DNA of 64,000 bases from an uncultured Pelagibacteraceae bacterium (lineage in GTDB: Bacteria; Pseudomonadota; Alphaproteobacteria; Pelagibacterales; Pelagibacteraceae): contig CACLWW010000002.1 of NCBI GenBank assembly GCA_902610755.1, forward strand, positions 1 to 64,000. Reading direction: 5' to 3'. Positions 10,615-18,622 of this stretch are shown here, in pieces. A program made the translations under genes and the position numbers. Every line of letters starts with the position of its first letter. Position 1 is the first letter of the stretch. The notes under the pieces were generated by a model. That model searched no databases. It was not told where the DNA came from and saw only the letters and a list, made by a program, of their open reading frames with translations.

Positions 10615-11156
10615 GTTATATTACTGATAGGTAAACTATTTAACCTACTCATCACAAAAGAAACAGATAAAATTGCCAATATTAAAAATGATAAAAAAAC
10701 TATTCCAAAAGCTTTAATATTTGATTTAAAATTTAATACCTCTTTAGTTGAAATTATTAATGAGGCAAATATCCAAAATTGAGTTAAAAAAATTATTGGC
10801 ATAACTAAGTCAGGAGTCAATGCTATAAATCTTAGTAATCCTGGCGCATGAGCTATACCTACTGCGATTAATATTTTTTTAAAAGTGACCTTGGTATCTT
10901 TATCAGGAAAAATTTTGGCACCGATTGTAAATATCAAAACTGCCCAAAAAAACCAAGTTAAGATAGCAGTTAATGCAGATAGGCTTAATGAAGTTTTGTA
11001 AAAATTATTAGTGGCAATCGCTCCCGCAACGCCATCTAGTATCATTATAATAGCTGCAAAATAAATTGAAACTTCAGAGAAAGTTTTAACTTCTCTATAA
11101 AGTTTTTTGTCAAGTTTAATTGATCTGAAAACTAATTCTAAAAAAAATCCAAACAT
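10611..11156 (-). CDS. YIP1-family-like integral membrane protein
   Basis: 181 aa, several hydrophobic segments; GIAHAPGLLRFIALTPDL resembles YIP1-like bacterial proteins. Confidence 0.6.
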   Translation of the reverse strand: MFGFFLELVFRSIKLDKKLYREVKTFSEVSIYFAAIIMILDGVAGAIATNNFYKTSLSLSALTAILTWFFWAVLIFTIGAKIFPDKDTKVTFKKILIAVGIAHAPGLLRFIALTPDLVMPIIFLTQFWIFASLIISTKEVLNFKSNIKAFGIVFLSFLILAILSVSFVMSRLNSLPISNIT

Positions 11157-11261
11157 TTATTTTCTATTTTTTTTTTGAGCATAATAGGAAATTAATAAAG
11201 GAAAAATGATTAAAATTATACCTATAATAATAAATATTATTAATAAAAAGTATTTAGACAT
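11157..11261 (-). CDS. 34-aa single-pass membrane microprotein
   Basis: Hand-read ORF MSKYFLLIIFIIIGIILIIFPLLISYYAQKKNRK*; stop codon abuts the ATG of the YIP1-like gene. Confidence 0.55.
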   Translation of the reverse strand: MSKYFLLIIFIIIGIILIIFPLLISYYAQKKNRK

Positions 11262-11283
11262 TTAATGAGTTTTAACGAGAAAG

Positions 11284-11307
11284 AAAAGGGGGGATTACCC
11301 CCCTTTT
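11284..11307 (-). terminator. Strong hairpin terminator
   Basis: AAAAGGGGGG-ATTA-CCCCCCTTTT perfect 10-bp stem, just after the stop of the GcvT-like gene. Confidence 0.85.
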
Positions 11308-11313
11308 TAAAAT

Positions 11314-12774
11314 TTATTTAGCGACTTCTCTTGTGTTAGGATTGTACGACTCAGTAAAAGGTATATCAACGACTACAGCATCAACTGGATCATTTCCTTT
11401 TTCACAGTATTTCTTTGGAAGATGAATTTTGAATTTTCTTCCAACTTTACCAATTGGAAAACCGTTTTTATTTAAAGTTCCATCGAACGGTACATACCCC
11501 ATCGCAATGTTAGTTCCTTTTTCTGGATGGTACCAAGGTGATGTAATAAATCCTACTGGATTTTTACCATCTTCTGAGATCAACCAAAAATCTGGCGCAT
11601 ATTCTTCAATTGGTTTTCCACCTAGTTCCATACCTACTAATTGTAACTTGTAAGGTTTTCCACCAGAAGATACCTCACTTTTCATTTTTTCTAAGGCCTC
11701 TTTACCAACATAATCTCCTTGTTTCTCCCAAACACCTTTTCCAGATAATGAAACTTGATAACCTAAGTTACATTGAAATGGATTATGTTCGTTATCCATA
11801 TCTTGACCCCAAGATAAAATACCTGCTTGTATTCTTCTGTGGTGAGCAGGAGCAATAACCATAAGATTGTGTTTTTTACCAGCTTTTAAAACTGCATTCC
11901 ACATATCTTCTGCATATAAAGTAGCATTTCTTAAATAAATTTCATATCCGGCTTCACCTGAAAAACCTGATTGTGAAATCACACAACTTCTTCCACCAAC
12001 TTTTGCTTCGGCTAATCCGTAATAAGGCATGTCATCTAAATTTACTTGATCTCCAATTAAATCATTCATCAAGGCCTTTGACTTAGGACCTTGAATTTGA
12101 ACTGGACATGCATCTATCTCATCTATTTCTACATTAAATCTTTTATCAGCATTAACACCTTGTAGATAAAGACCAATGTCACTATCAGACAAACTAAACC
12201 AGAATTCATCTTCAGATATTCTTAATAGAATAGGATCATTTAAGACACCACCTTTGTAATTACATAAAATTACATATCTAGCACGCATTGGAGAAATTTT
12301 TGTAGCATCTCTTGTAATAACGTAGTCTGTAAATTTTTCAGCATCTGGACCTTTTACTCTTATTTGTCTTTCAACTGCTACATTCCACATTGTTACATGT
12401 TTTTTAATAGCCTCATATTCAACCATCGCTCCACCTTTTTCTGGTCTTACATAACCTCGTGGATGATAAATTCTATTGTAAACAGTTGCTCTCCAACATC
12501 CAGCTTTCATAGATAAATGCCAGTAAGGAGATTTTCTTACTCTTGTTGAAATTAACATTTCAACTTGAGTTGGACCACTTTGTCTTAAATTGTACGGAAC
12601 ATGTCTATCAGATTGATCAACAGCAGTTGAATGAGAAACTTTTGAATAATCTACTTTCTCAATTATTATGCCTTTTGATATTGGCTTACTGACTTTCTTA
12701 GATTTTATTTTAGTTACTTTTTTTTGCTTTCTTTTTTTCGAACTTACTTTCTTTTTTTTCTTTTTTTTAGGCAT
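11314..12774 (-). CDS. GcvT/DmdA/LigM-like aminomethyltransferase-fold protein (putative THF-dependent demethylase) with polybasic N-terminus
   Basis: 486 aa; RQIRVKGPDAEKFTDYVITRD, SQSGFSGEAGYEIYL, NPVGFITSPWYHP typical of the GcvT fold. Confidence 0.85.
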   Translation of the reverse strand: MPKKKKKKKVSSKKRKQKKVTKIKSKKVSKPISKGIIIEKVDYSKVSHSTAVDQSDRHVPYNLRQSGPTQVEMLISTRVRKSPYWHLSMKAGCWRATVYNRIYHPRGYVRPEKGGAMVEYEAIKKHVTMWNVAVERQIRVKGPDAEKFTDYVITRDATKISPMRARYVILCNYKGGVLNDPILLRISEDEFWFSLSDSDIGLYLQGVNADKRFNVEIDEIDACPVQIQGPKSKALMNDLIGDQVNLDDMPYYGLAEAKVGGRSCVISQSGFSGEAGYEIYLRNATLYAEDMWNAVLKAGKKHNLMVIAPAHHRRIQAGILSWGQDMDNEHNPFQCNLGYQVSLSGKGVWEKQGDYVGKEALEKMKSEVSSGGKPYKLQLVGMELGGKPIEEYAPDFWLISEDGKNPVGFITSPWYHPEKGTNIAMGYVPFDGTLNKNGFPIGKVGRKFKIHLPKKYCEKGNDPVDAVVVDIPFTESYNPNTREVAK

Positions 12775-13495
12775 AGTTATTATCCTTTAACCATTTGTTT
12801 GTTTCCTTAAGTCCTCCAAATGTATAAATATGAAAGTGTTCTGTATGATCTTTTAATTTATCAATTAGATCATTTGGGTCTTTAGGTTTCAATAAATCTA
12901 GAGCCTTACTAAAATTAGATTTAAGGAAATTTATGGAATTTTTTGCACCTACGATATTGGCAAATTTTATTAAGCTTGATATCTTAAGAGGCCCAGTAAT
13001 TCCAACATGCACTGGCACTGTTTGTTTAGAAATAAAATCTATGATGGGCTGGGGATCAAGTAACCACTGAGTTACTATATAATCAGCATAAGGCTTTTTA
13101 TCTTGCATAGCTTTTTCCAAATCTGAGTCGGATATATCAGGACTCCCCTCGGGATGTCCAGCAATTCCTATCTTCATCTTCTCAAAATAACCAGTCTCTA
13201 AAAGTTGAAATGAGCTATCAAATTTGCCAGCTGGTTCACGACCCCCTCCAATAATTAAAGCTTGTTTAACCCCTCCATCTTTACAGATGCTTACATACTC
13301 TTTTAACTGATGCTCATTTTCCATTGATCTAGCCGGAAAATGGGGGATAGGGTTGAAGCCTTTCTTGACTAGTTGGACTGCTTGATTTGCTGTTTCTTTA
13401 AAATCCCCACCTGGCAACATTGTTATATAGACATCTTTTAGTTCTGGTAAAGTTGCTAAGTCTGTTTTGGGCCCAATTTCTATAGAAAAATTCAT
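12767..13495 (-). CDS. Methylenetetrahydrofolate reductase-like protein
   Basis: 242 aa; TMLPGGDFKETANQAVQLVKKGFNPIPHFPARS and IGIAGHPEGSPDI typical of the MetF family; overlaps the GcvT-like gene. Confidence 0.85.
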   Translation of the reverse strand: MNFSIEIGPKTDLATLPELKDVYITMLPGGDFKETANQAVQLVKKGFNPIPHFPARSMENEHQLKEYVSICKDGGVKQALIIGGGREPAGKFDSSFQLLETGYFEKMKIGIAGHPEGSPDISDSDLEKAMQDKKPYADYIVTQWLLDPQPIIDFISKQTVPVHVGITGPLKISSLIKFANIVGAKNSINFLKSNFSKALDLLKPKDPNDLIDKLKDHTEHFHIYTFGGLKETNKWLKDNNYA

Positions 13496-13571
13496 CTACT
13501 GAATTATTATCTATTTTTAATTTGTGTGTCTATAAAATATAATTAACAAGAATAAATTTATTAATTTAAAA

Positions 13572-14201
13572 ATGGCCCAAAAAGACATTGGAAATAAAGT
13601 CCCTTTACATACTCTTAAGAAAGTTGAGGATGTAGCCGCTTATTATGATGAGTGGGCACTTAATAATAAGTATGATAAAGATATGGAAGCTTGGAATTAT
13701 ACTGGACCGAAAGAAACTTCTGAAACATTCAATAAATATCAAAAAAGTAAGAATATTGAAATATTCGATGCTGGTTGTGGGACTGGATTAGTTGCAGTTG
13801 AGCTAAAAAAATTTGGTTACCGAAATTTTTATGGAGCCGATATATCACAAAAATTGTTAGATTTAGCACCTCAAGGTCTTTACAAATCATTAGACAGAAT
13901 CGATTTAAATAAAAAATTGATCTACAAAAATGACAAATTTGACTCAGTATTTTGCGTTGGCACATTTACATTTGGCCATGTAAAACCCGATGCTTTAGAT
14001 GAATTTATAAGAATTACAAAAAATAACGGTTTAATTTGTTTTACAATTAATGTTGGTGTCTTTAAGGATTATGGTTTTGACAAAAAGATCAGTGATTTAA
14101 TAGAAAATAATAAATGGGAAAAACTTGAATTTTTTAAATCAAACTACTTAACTAGCAAAGATGTAAATGCTTGGCTTGGAATATATAAAGTTACAAAATA
14201 A
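13572..14201 (+). CDS. Class I SAM-dependent methyltransferase
   Basis: IFDAGCGTGLVAVELKKFGY motif I. Confidence 0.9.
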   Translation: MAQKDIGNKVPLHTLKKVEDVAAYYDEWALNNKYDKDMEAWNYTGPKETSETFNKYQKSKNIEIFDAGCGTGLVAVELKKFGYRNFYGADISQKLLDLAPQGLYKSLDRIDLNKKLIYKNDKFDSVFCVGTFTFGHVKPDALDEFIRITKNNGLICFTINVGVFKDYGFDKKISDLIENNKWEKLEFFKSNYLTSKDVNAWLGIYKVTK

Positions 14202-14206
14202 TTAAT

Positions 14207-14629
14207 ATGAATTTAAAAATAATTTTAATAATGGGTTTACCTGGTGCAGGCAAAACAACACTTGCAGATGCACTTGCCAAAAAAATTAATGCAAAAAGAC
14301 TTAATGCTGACGAGGTACGAAAAGAAGCAAATGATTGGGATTTTTCTGAGGAGGGAAGAAAGAGGCAAGCAAAAAGAATGTCAGATTTTGCACTCAAATT
14401 AAAGAATGAAGGCAACAATGTTATTGCTGACTTTATATGTCCTACTCCTGAGGCACGTAAATTGTTTCCAGCAGACTATGTAGTTTGGGTTGATACAATT
14501 AAGTCCGGAAGATTTGATGATACAAATAAAATGTTTGTTAAACCTGAAAAATTTGATTTTCATGTTACATCACAAAATGCTAAGGAATGGTCAGAGAAAA
14601 TTTTAACAGATCTAAGTAAAAATGTATAA
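14207..14629 (+). CDS. P-loop kinase, adenylylsulfate kinase (CysC)-like
   Basis: GLPGAGKTTLADALAKKINAKRLNADEVRKEANDWDFSEEGRKRQAKRM. Confidence 0.75.
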   Translation: MNLKIILIMGLPGAGKTTLADALAKKINAKRLNADEVRKEANDWDFSEEGRKRQAKRMSDFALKLKNEGNNVIADFICPTPEARKLFPADYVVWVDTIKSGRFDDTNKMFVKPEKFDFHVTSQNAKEWSEKILTDLSKNV

Positions 14630-14993
14630 GTGGGATAATAAAAAACCGACAGCGCAAATGTTAGGAAGGTGGCAACCTTTTCATGATGGACATTATGCTT
14701 TGTTTGAGGAAATAATTAAAAAAACCGGTCAAGTTTGTATTCAAATAAGAGATGTACAGGGTGTAGATGATAATCCATTTGATTTTGAAACAGTGAAAAA
14801 GAAAATTGAAGAAAGATTAAACCCAAAATATGAGGGAAGGTTTAAAATAGTACTTGTACCCAATATTACAAATATATGTTATGGGAGAGGAGTGGGTTAT
14901 AAAATTGAGGAGATAGTATTAGACGAAGAAACCCAAAAAATATCAGCAACTAAAATTAGAGCAAAAATGCGAGAAGATGGAGAGCTTAAATAG
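14622..14993 (+). CDS. Small nucleotidyltransferase (cytidylyl/adenylyltransferase superfamily)
   Basis: GRWQPFHDGHYALFEE (HxGH) and KISATKIRAKM (ISxTKIR-like). Confidence 0.8.
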   Translation: MYKWDNKKPTAQMLGRWQPFHDGHYALFEEIIKKTGQVCIQIRDVQGVDDNPFDFETVKKKIEERLNPKYEGRFKIVLVPNITNICYGRGVGYKIEEIVLDEETQKISATKIRAKMREDGELK

Positions 14994-15768
14994 AATGACA
15001 GTTATTGTTAAAGATAATGGTTTTGGTATCAAAAATATAATAATAAACGAACCCAAAACTTATAATTCCTTGTCCTTTAAAACATTAAATATTTTAATAA
15101 ATATTTTTAGAAGATTAGAAAACGATAATAAGACTCGAGTAATAATTTTAAGTGGAAGTGGCAAAGGCTTTAGCGCAGGTCATAATCTTAAAGAAGTTAA
15201 AAATTTAAAAGTGAGATCCAAATACTTAAAATTATTTAATCTTTGTTCAAAATTAATGCTTAACATTGTTGAAGGAAGAAAACCTGTTATTGCTAAAGTT
15301 CATGGCTCTGCATTTGCAGCAGGATGTCAACTCGCAGCAAGTTGTGACTTAGCTTATGCATCAACGGATGCTAAATTTGCTACACCGGGAGTAAACATAG
15401 GTTTATTTTGCAGCACACCAATGGTGGCTGTTAGTAGAAAAATTGGAAAAAAAAGGATGATGAAAATGTTATTAACAGGTGAACCCATTAATGCAAAATA
15501 TGCAAAAGAGATTGGTTTAATAAATGACTGCTTTCCAAAAAATAAATTAAATTCAAAAGTATTTGAAGTTGCAAAAGTAATTTCAGCAAAATCAAACCTA
15601 TCAATCAAAATTGGAAAAAAAGCATTCTACAAGCAATTAGAAATGCCTCTAAAAAAAGCTTACGCATACACAAGTAAAATGATGACATTGAATATGATGT
15701 CAATGGATGCGAGAGAGGGAATTTCCGCATTTTTAGAAAAAAGAAAACCTAATTGGAAAAATAAATGA
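14977..15768 (+). CDS. Enoyl-CoA hydratase/isomerase family protein
   Basis: GSGKGFSAGHNLKEV and KPVIAKVHGSAFAAGCQLAASCDLAYAS crotonase motifs. Confidence 0.9.
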   Translation: MESLNRMTVIVKDNGFGIKNIIINEPKTYNSLSFKTLNILINIFRRLENDNKTRVIILSGSGKGFSAGHNLKEVKNLKVRSKYLKLFNLCSKLMLNIVEGRKPVIAKVHGSAFAAGCQLAASCDLAYASTDAKFATPGVNIGLFCSTPMVAVSRKIGKKRMMKMLLTGEPINAKYAKEIGLINDCFPKNKLNSKVFEVAKVISAKSNLSIKIGKKAFYKQLEMPLKKAYAYTSKMMTLNMMSMDAREGISAFLEKRKPNWKNK

Positions 15769-16229
15769 CTAAAGTAATTGAAGATATTTTAAAAAATTCA
15801 AAAACTATAGCCATGGTGGGTGTAAGCTCTCTTAAAAAAAAAGAGGATCCAAAAAATTTAAAAAGAAAACCATCAACCATCGTAATGAAATACATGCAGG
15901 AATTTGGTTATAGGGTAATTCCAGTAAATCCTTTTGCAGTAGGTGAAATTATCCATGGTGAAAAAGTTTTTTCAAAATTAGAGGATATAGAAATACCAAT
16001 AGATATTGTTAATATTTTTAGACCTTCAAATGAAACTCCTGATTTAGCAAACGAGGCTGTAAAAATAAATGCAAAAGTTTTGTGGCTTCAATACGGAATT
16101 AAAAATGACGCAGCAGAAAAAATAGCCTTAGATGCAAAAATGAAATATATATCTAATCGTTGTATTAAACAGGATTATCAAAATATATTTCAAAAAGTAA
16201 ATCCTGTTTTTCCAGCTTTAAAAAGCTAA
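15765..16229 (+). CDS. CoA-binding domain protein
   Basis: IAMVGVSSLKKKEDPKNLKRKPSTIVMKYMQEFGYRVIPVNP. Confidence 0.9.
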   Translation: MTKVIEDILKNSKTIAMVGVSSLKKKEDPKNLKRKPSTIVMKYMQEFGYRVIPVNPFAVGEIIHGEKVFSKLEDIEIPIDIVNIFRPSNETPDLANEAVKINAKVLWLQYGIKNDAAEKIALDAKMKYISNRCIKQDYQNIFQKVNPVFPALKS

Positions 16230-16243
16230 AAATTTTAAAATTA

Positions 16244-16822
16244 ATGCGTAATTTTATTGTCATTTTTATTTTTATTTTTTTTGTTAATAACCAATTATAT
16301 TCTCAAGAATTGAGAAAAACTTATTTTGGTGGTGGATGTTTTTGGTGCATGGAGGAATCTTTCGATAAGGTAGAAGGTGTCACCAATGTTGTCTCTGGTT
16401 ATTCCGGGGGAACAAAACCTAATCCAACATATAAAGAAGTAACATATGGAGATACCGGTCATATTGAAGTGGTTGAAATAACATACGATAGAAACAAGAT
16501 CGGTTTTGAGGAATTGTTAAATGTTTTTTGGAAAAATATTGATCCTTTTGATGCGGCAGGTCAATTTTGTGACAAAGGTTATAGTTATAAATCTGCTGCA
16601 TTCTATTTGAACGAAAATCAAAAGAAGCTAATAGAAAAAAGTATCAAAGCTATAGAAAACGATTTTAATAATAAAGTTGTAACTTTTGTTAAAAAATTTG
16701 AAAAATTTTATCCTGCAGAGGATTATCACCAAAATTATTATCAAACAAATTTTATAAATTACTTACTTTATAAAAAAGGGTGTGGTAGAGAGAGTAGGTT
16801 AGAAAATATCTGGCAACAATGA
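16244..16822 (+). CDS. msrA: Peptide-methionine (S)-S-oxide reductase
   Basis: TYFGGGCFWCMEESFDKVEGV and AEDYHQNYY. Confidence 0.95.
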   Translation: MRNFIVIFIFIFFVNNQLYSQELRKTYFGGGCFWCMEESFDKVEGVTNVVSGYSGGTKPNPTYKEVTYGDTGHIEVVEITYDRNKIGFEELLNVFWKNIDPFDAAGQFCDKGYSYKSAAFYLNENQKKLIEKSIKAIENDFNNKVVTFVKKFEKFYPAEDYHQNYYQTNFINYLLYKKGCGRESRLENIWQQ

Positions 16823-17388
16823 AACAAATTTTTTTAATATACGGGCACTATAACGATAAATCATTTAATGCAGCAATAAGGGATACTTTTATAAAATCTT
16901 CAGAAGATAAAGGTAATAAAGTTGATTGTGTTGATCTTTATAAAGAAAAATTTAATCCAATTTTTGCAGGGGAAGAACCAGATAATACTGTTTTGGACCA
17001 TAGAAAAAGAATTGAGAAGAGCGATGTAATTGTTCTTGTTGCTCCTATATGGAATTTCAGGATGCCTGCGATGGTCGAGGGATGGATTGATAAAGTTCTT
17101 TCTCCACCATGGGCTTTTAGTTTTAAAAAATTATTTGGTAACTATGGATATCCTATTGGAAATTTAAAAGGAAAAAAGGCAGTAGTATTTTGTACTTACG
17201 GATCACCTCAATTTGCAATTAGAACATTCTTTTTAAATATGCCAACAAAAAGATTGAGAAGAGGGGTTTTTAATATTTGTGGGATAACAGACGTTGTTTA
17301 TAAAAGATTCTTTGCAGTTCCATTTGTATCAAAAGAAAAAAGAGAAAAATTTTTAGAGGAAGTAAAACGAACAGCTTCCCAAATATAA
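16819..17388 (+). CDS. NAD(P)H dehydrogenase (quinone)-like flavoprotein
   Basis: IYGHYNDKSFNAAIRD, VLVAPIWNFRMPAMVEGWIDKV, flavodoxin-like fold. Confidence 0.85.
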   Translation: MKQIFLIYGHYNDKSFNAAIRDTFIKSSEDKGNKVDCVDLYKEKFNPIFAGEEPDNTVLDHRKRIEKSDVIVLVAPIWNFRMPAMVEGWIDKVLSPPWAFSFKKLFGNYGYPIGNLKGKKAVVFCTYGSPQFAIRTFFLNMPTKRLRRGVFNICGITDVVYKRFFAVPFVSKEKREKFLEEVKRTASQI

Positions 17389-17859
17389 TTATTTTTTTAA
17401 TTTATTAGAAAAGATTAAATTATCGCTATTAAATTTTTGTGAGTTACTCTTAATAAATTCTTTCATAATTATTATTTTTTCACTCTCAAATTCTGAAACT
17501 TTTCTTTGATCTAAATCAACATAAAGAGATAAAATTTCAATATTAGACGCTAAAAATTTTTTTTCTTTATGAATCATTTCAAGCTTGTATTGCAATCTTT
17601 TTTTGTCATGATCGAAATATAGTAAATTTACATCTACCTCGTCACCCTCTTTTACCTCTTGGTTGTAAGTAATGTGTGACTCAACCACCATGGTGCTTTT
17701 TTTTGTTTTCTTAGCTGACTCCTCGCCCATTTTAAATTTGTCCATTAATATTTCAGCACCAAACAAATCAAAAATTAAGACATAATAAGCCACGTTCATA
17801 TGGCCATTATAATCGGTCCATTCTTTGATTATTTTCTTAGAATTTAAATAAAGCGACAT
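17389..17859 (-). CDS. Hotdog-fold acyl-CoA thioesterase
   Basis: IIKEWTDYNGHMNVAYYVLIFD thioesterase motif. Confidence 0.8.
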   Translation of the reverse strand: MSLYLNSKKIIKEWTDYNGHMNVAYYVLIFDLFGAEILMDKFKMGEESAKKTKKSTMVVESHITYNQEVKEGDEVDVNLLYFDHDKKRLQYKLEMIHKEKKFLASNIEILSLYVDLDQRKVSEFESEKIIIMKEFIKSNSQKFNSDNLIFSNKLKK

Positions 17860-17907
17860 TTTATTTGTAAAATTTATATTATAATATTGTAAAATTAAAG
17901 TTCTAAT

Positions 17908-18369
17908 ATGAATAAACTTTTATTTTTCTTTCTATTCTTTTATCTTAATGTAGCGAGTGTTTATTCAGATATTATTAAACCAAATACAAAAATTGAACCT
18001 TATAACGTAGTTGAAATTCAACTGATCAGTTTAAAGAATAATGATAAACCAGATAAAGATTTTGGTATTGAACAAACTTGGGAATTCGCTCACCCAGAAA
18101 ACAGAATAAATACTGGCCCATTAAATAATTTTAAAAAGATGTTAAAAAACGATATTTACTCAATTTTGTTAAACCATAAAGATCATAAAATTGAAGAGAT
18201 TTATAATAACAATAAGATCGCAATTTATGATGTAATTATTTTGGGATCAGATAATTTTTACTATGAGTTCAAGTGGCAAGTAGAAAGATATGACGGCCAA
18301 GGATTACTTAAAAATTGTTGGTTGACGACTGCAGTTTCTAATCCAGTTTCTCTTGGAGCATCAATTTAG
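17908..18369 (+). CDS. Secreted DUF4864-like protein
   Basis: Signal peptide; VEIQLISLKNNDKPDKDFGIEQTWEFAHPENRINTGPL. Confidence 0.6.
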   Translation: MNKLLFFFLFFYLNVASVYSDIIKPNTKIEPYNVVEIQLISLKNNDKPDKDFGIEQTWEFAHPENRINTGPLNNFKKMLKNDIYSILLNHKDHKIEEIYNNNKIAIYDVIILGSDNFYYEFKWQVERYDGQGLLKNCWLTTAVSNPVSLGASI

Positions 18370-18372
18370 ATT

Positions 18373-18576
18373 ATGAAAAAACCAAAATATGAAAATCGTA
18401 TTCTTATTCTTATGCTCATACTTTGTGTTCCACCTATTTTGACCACTCAAATAACTTGGTATTATTTTGGTCAGGAGACTGGTCTCAACTGTGGAATTGC
18501 GGTAGGCATAATTAGCGTGAGTGTCGCAGCTTATTTGTTGTTTCAATTAGATTGGAGAGAACCAGACGATGACTAA
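18373..18576 (+). CDS. Small membrane protein (67 aa)
   Basis: Two hydrophobic segments; 3 nt after the previous gene. Confidence 0.6.
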   Translation: MKKPKYENRILILMLILCVPPILTTQITWYYFGQETGLNCGIAVGIISVSVAAYLLFQLDWREPDDD

Positions 18577-18622
18577 TATAATTTTGTTTCGTTCGTTTTA
18601 AAAATCTTGTAGAAATCTATTA

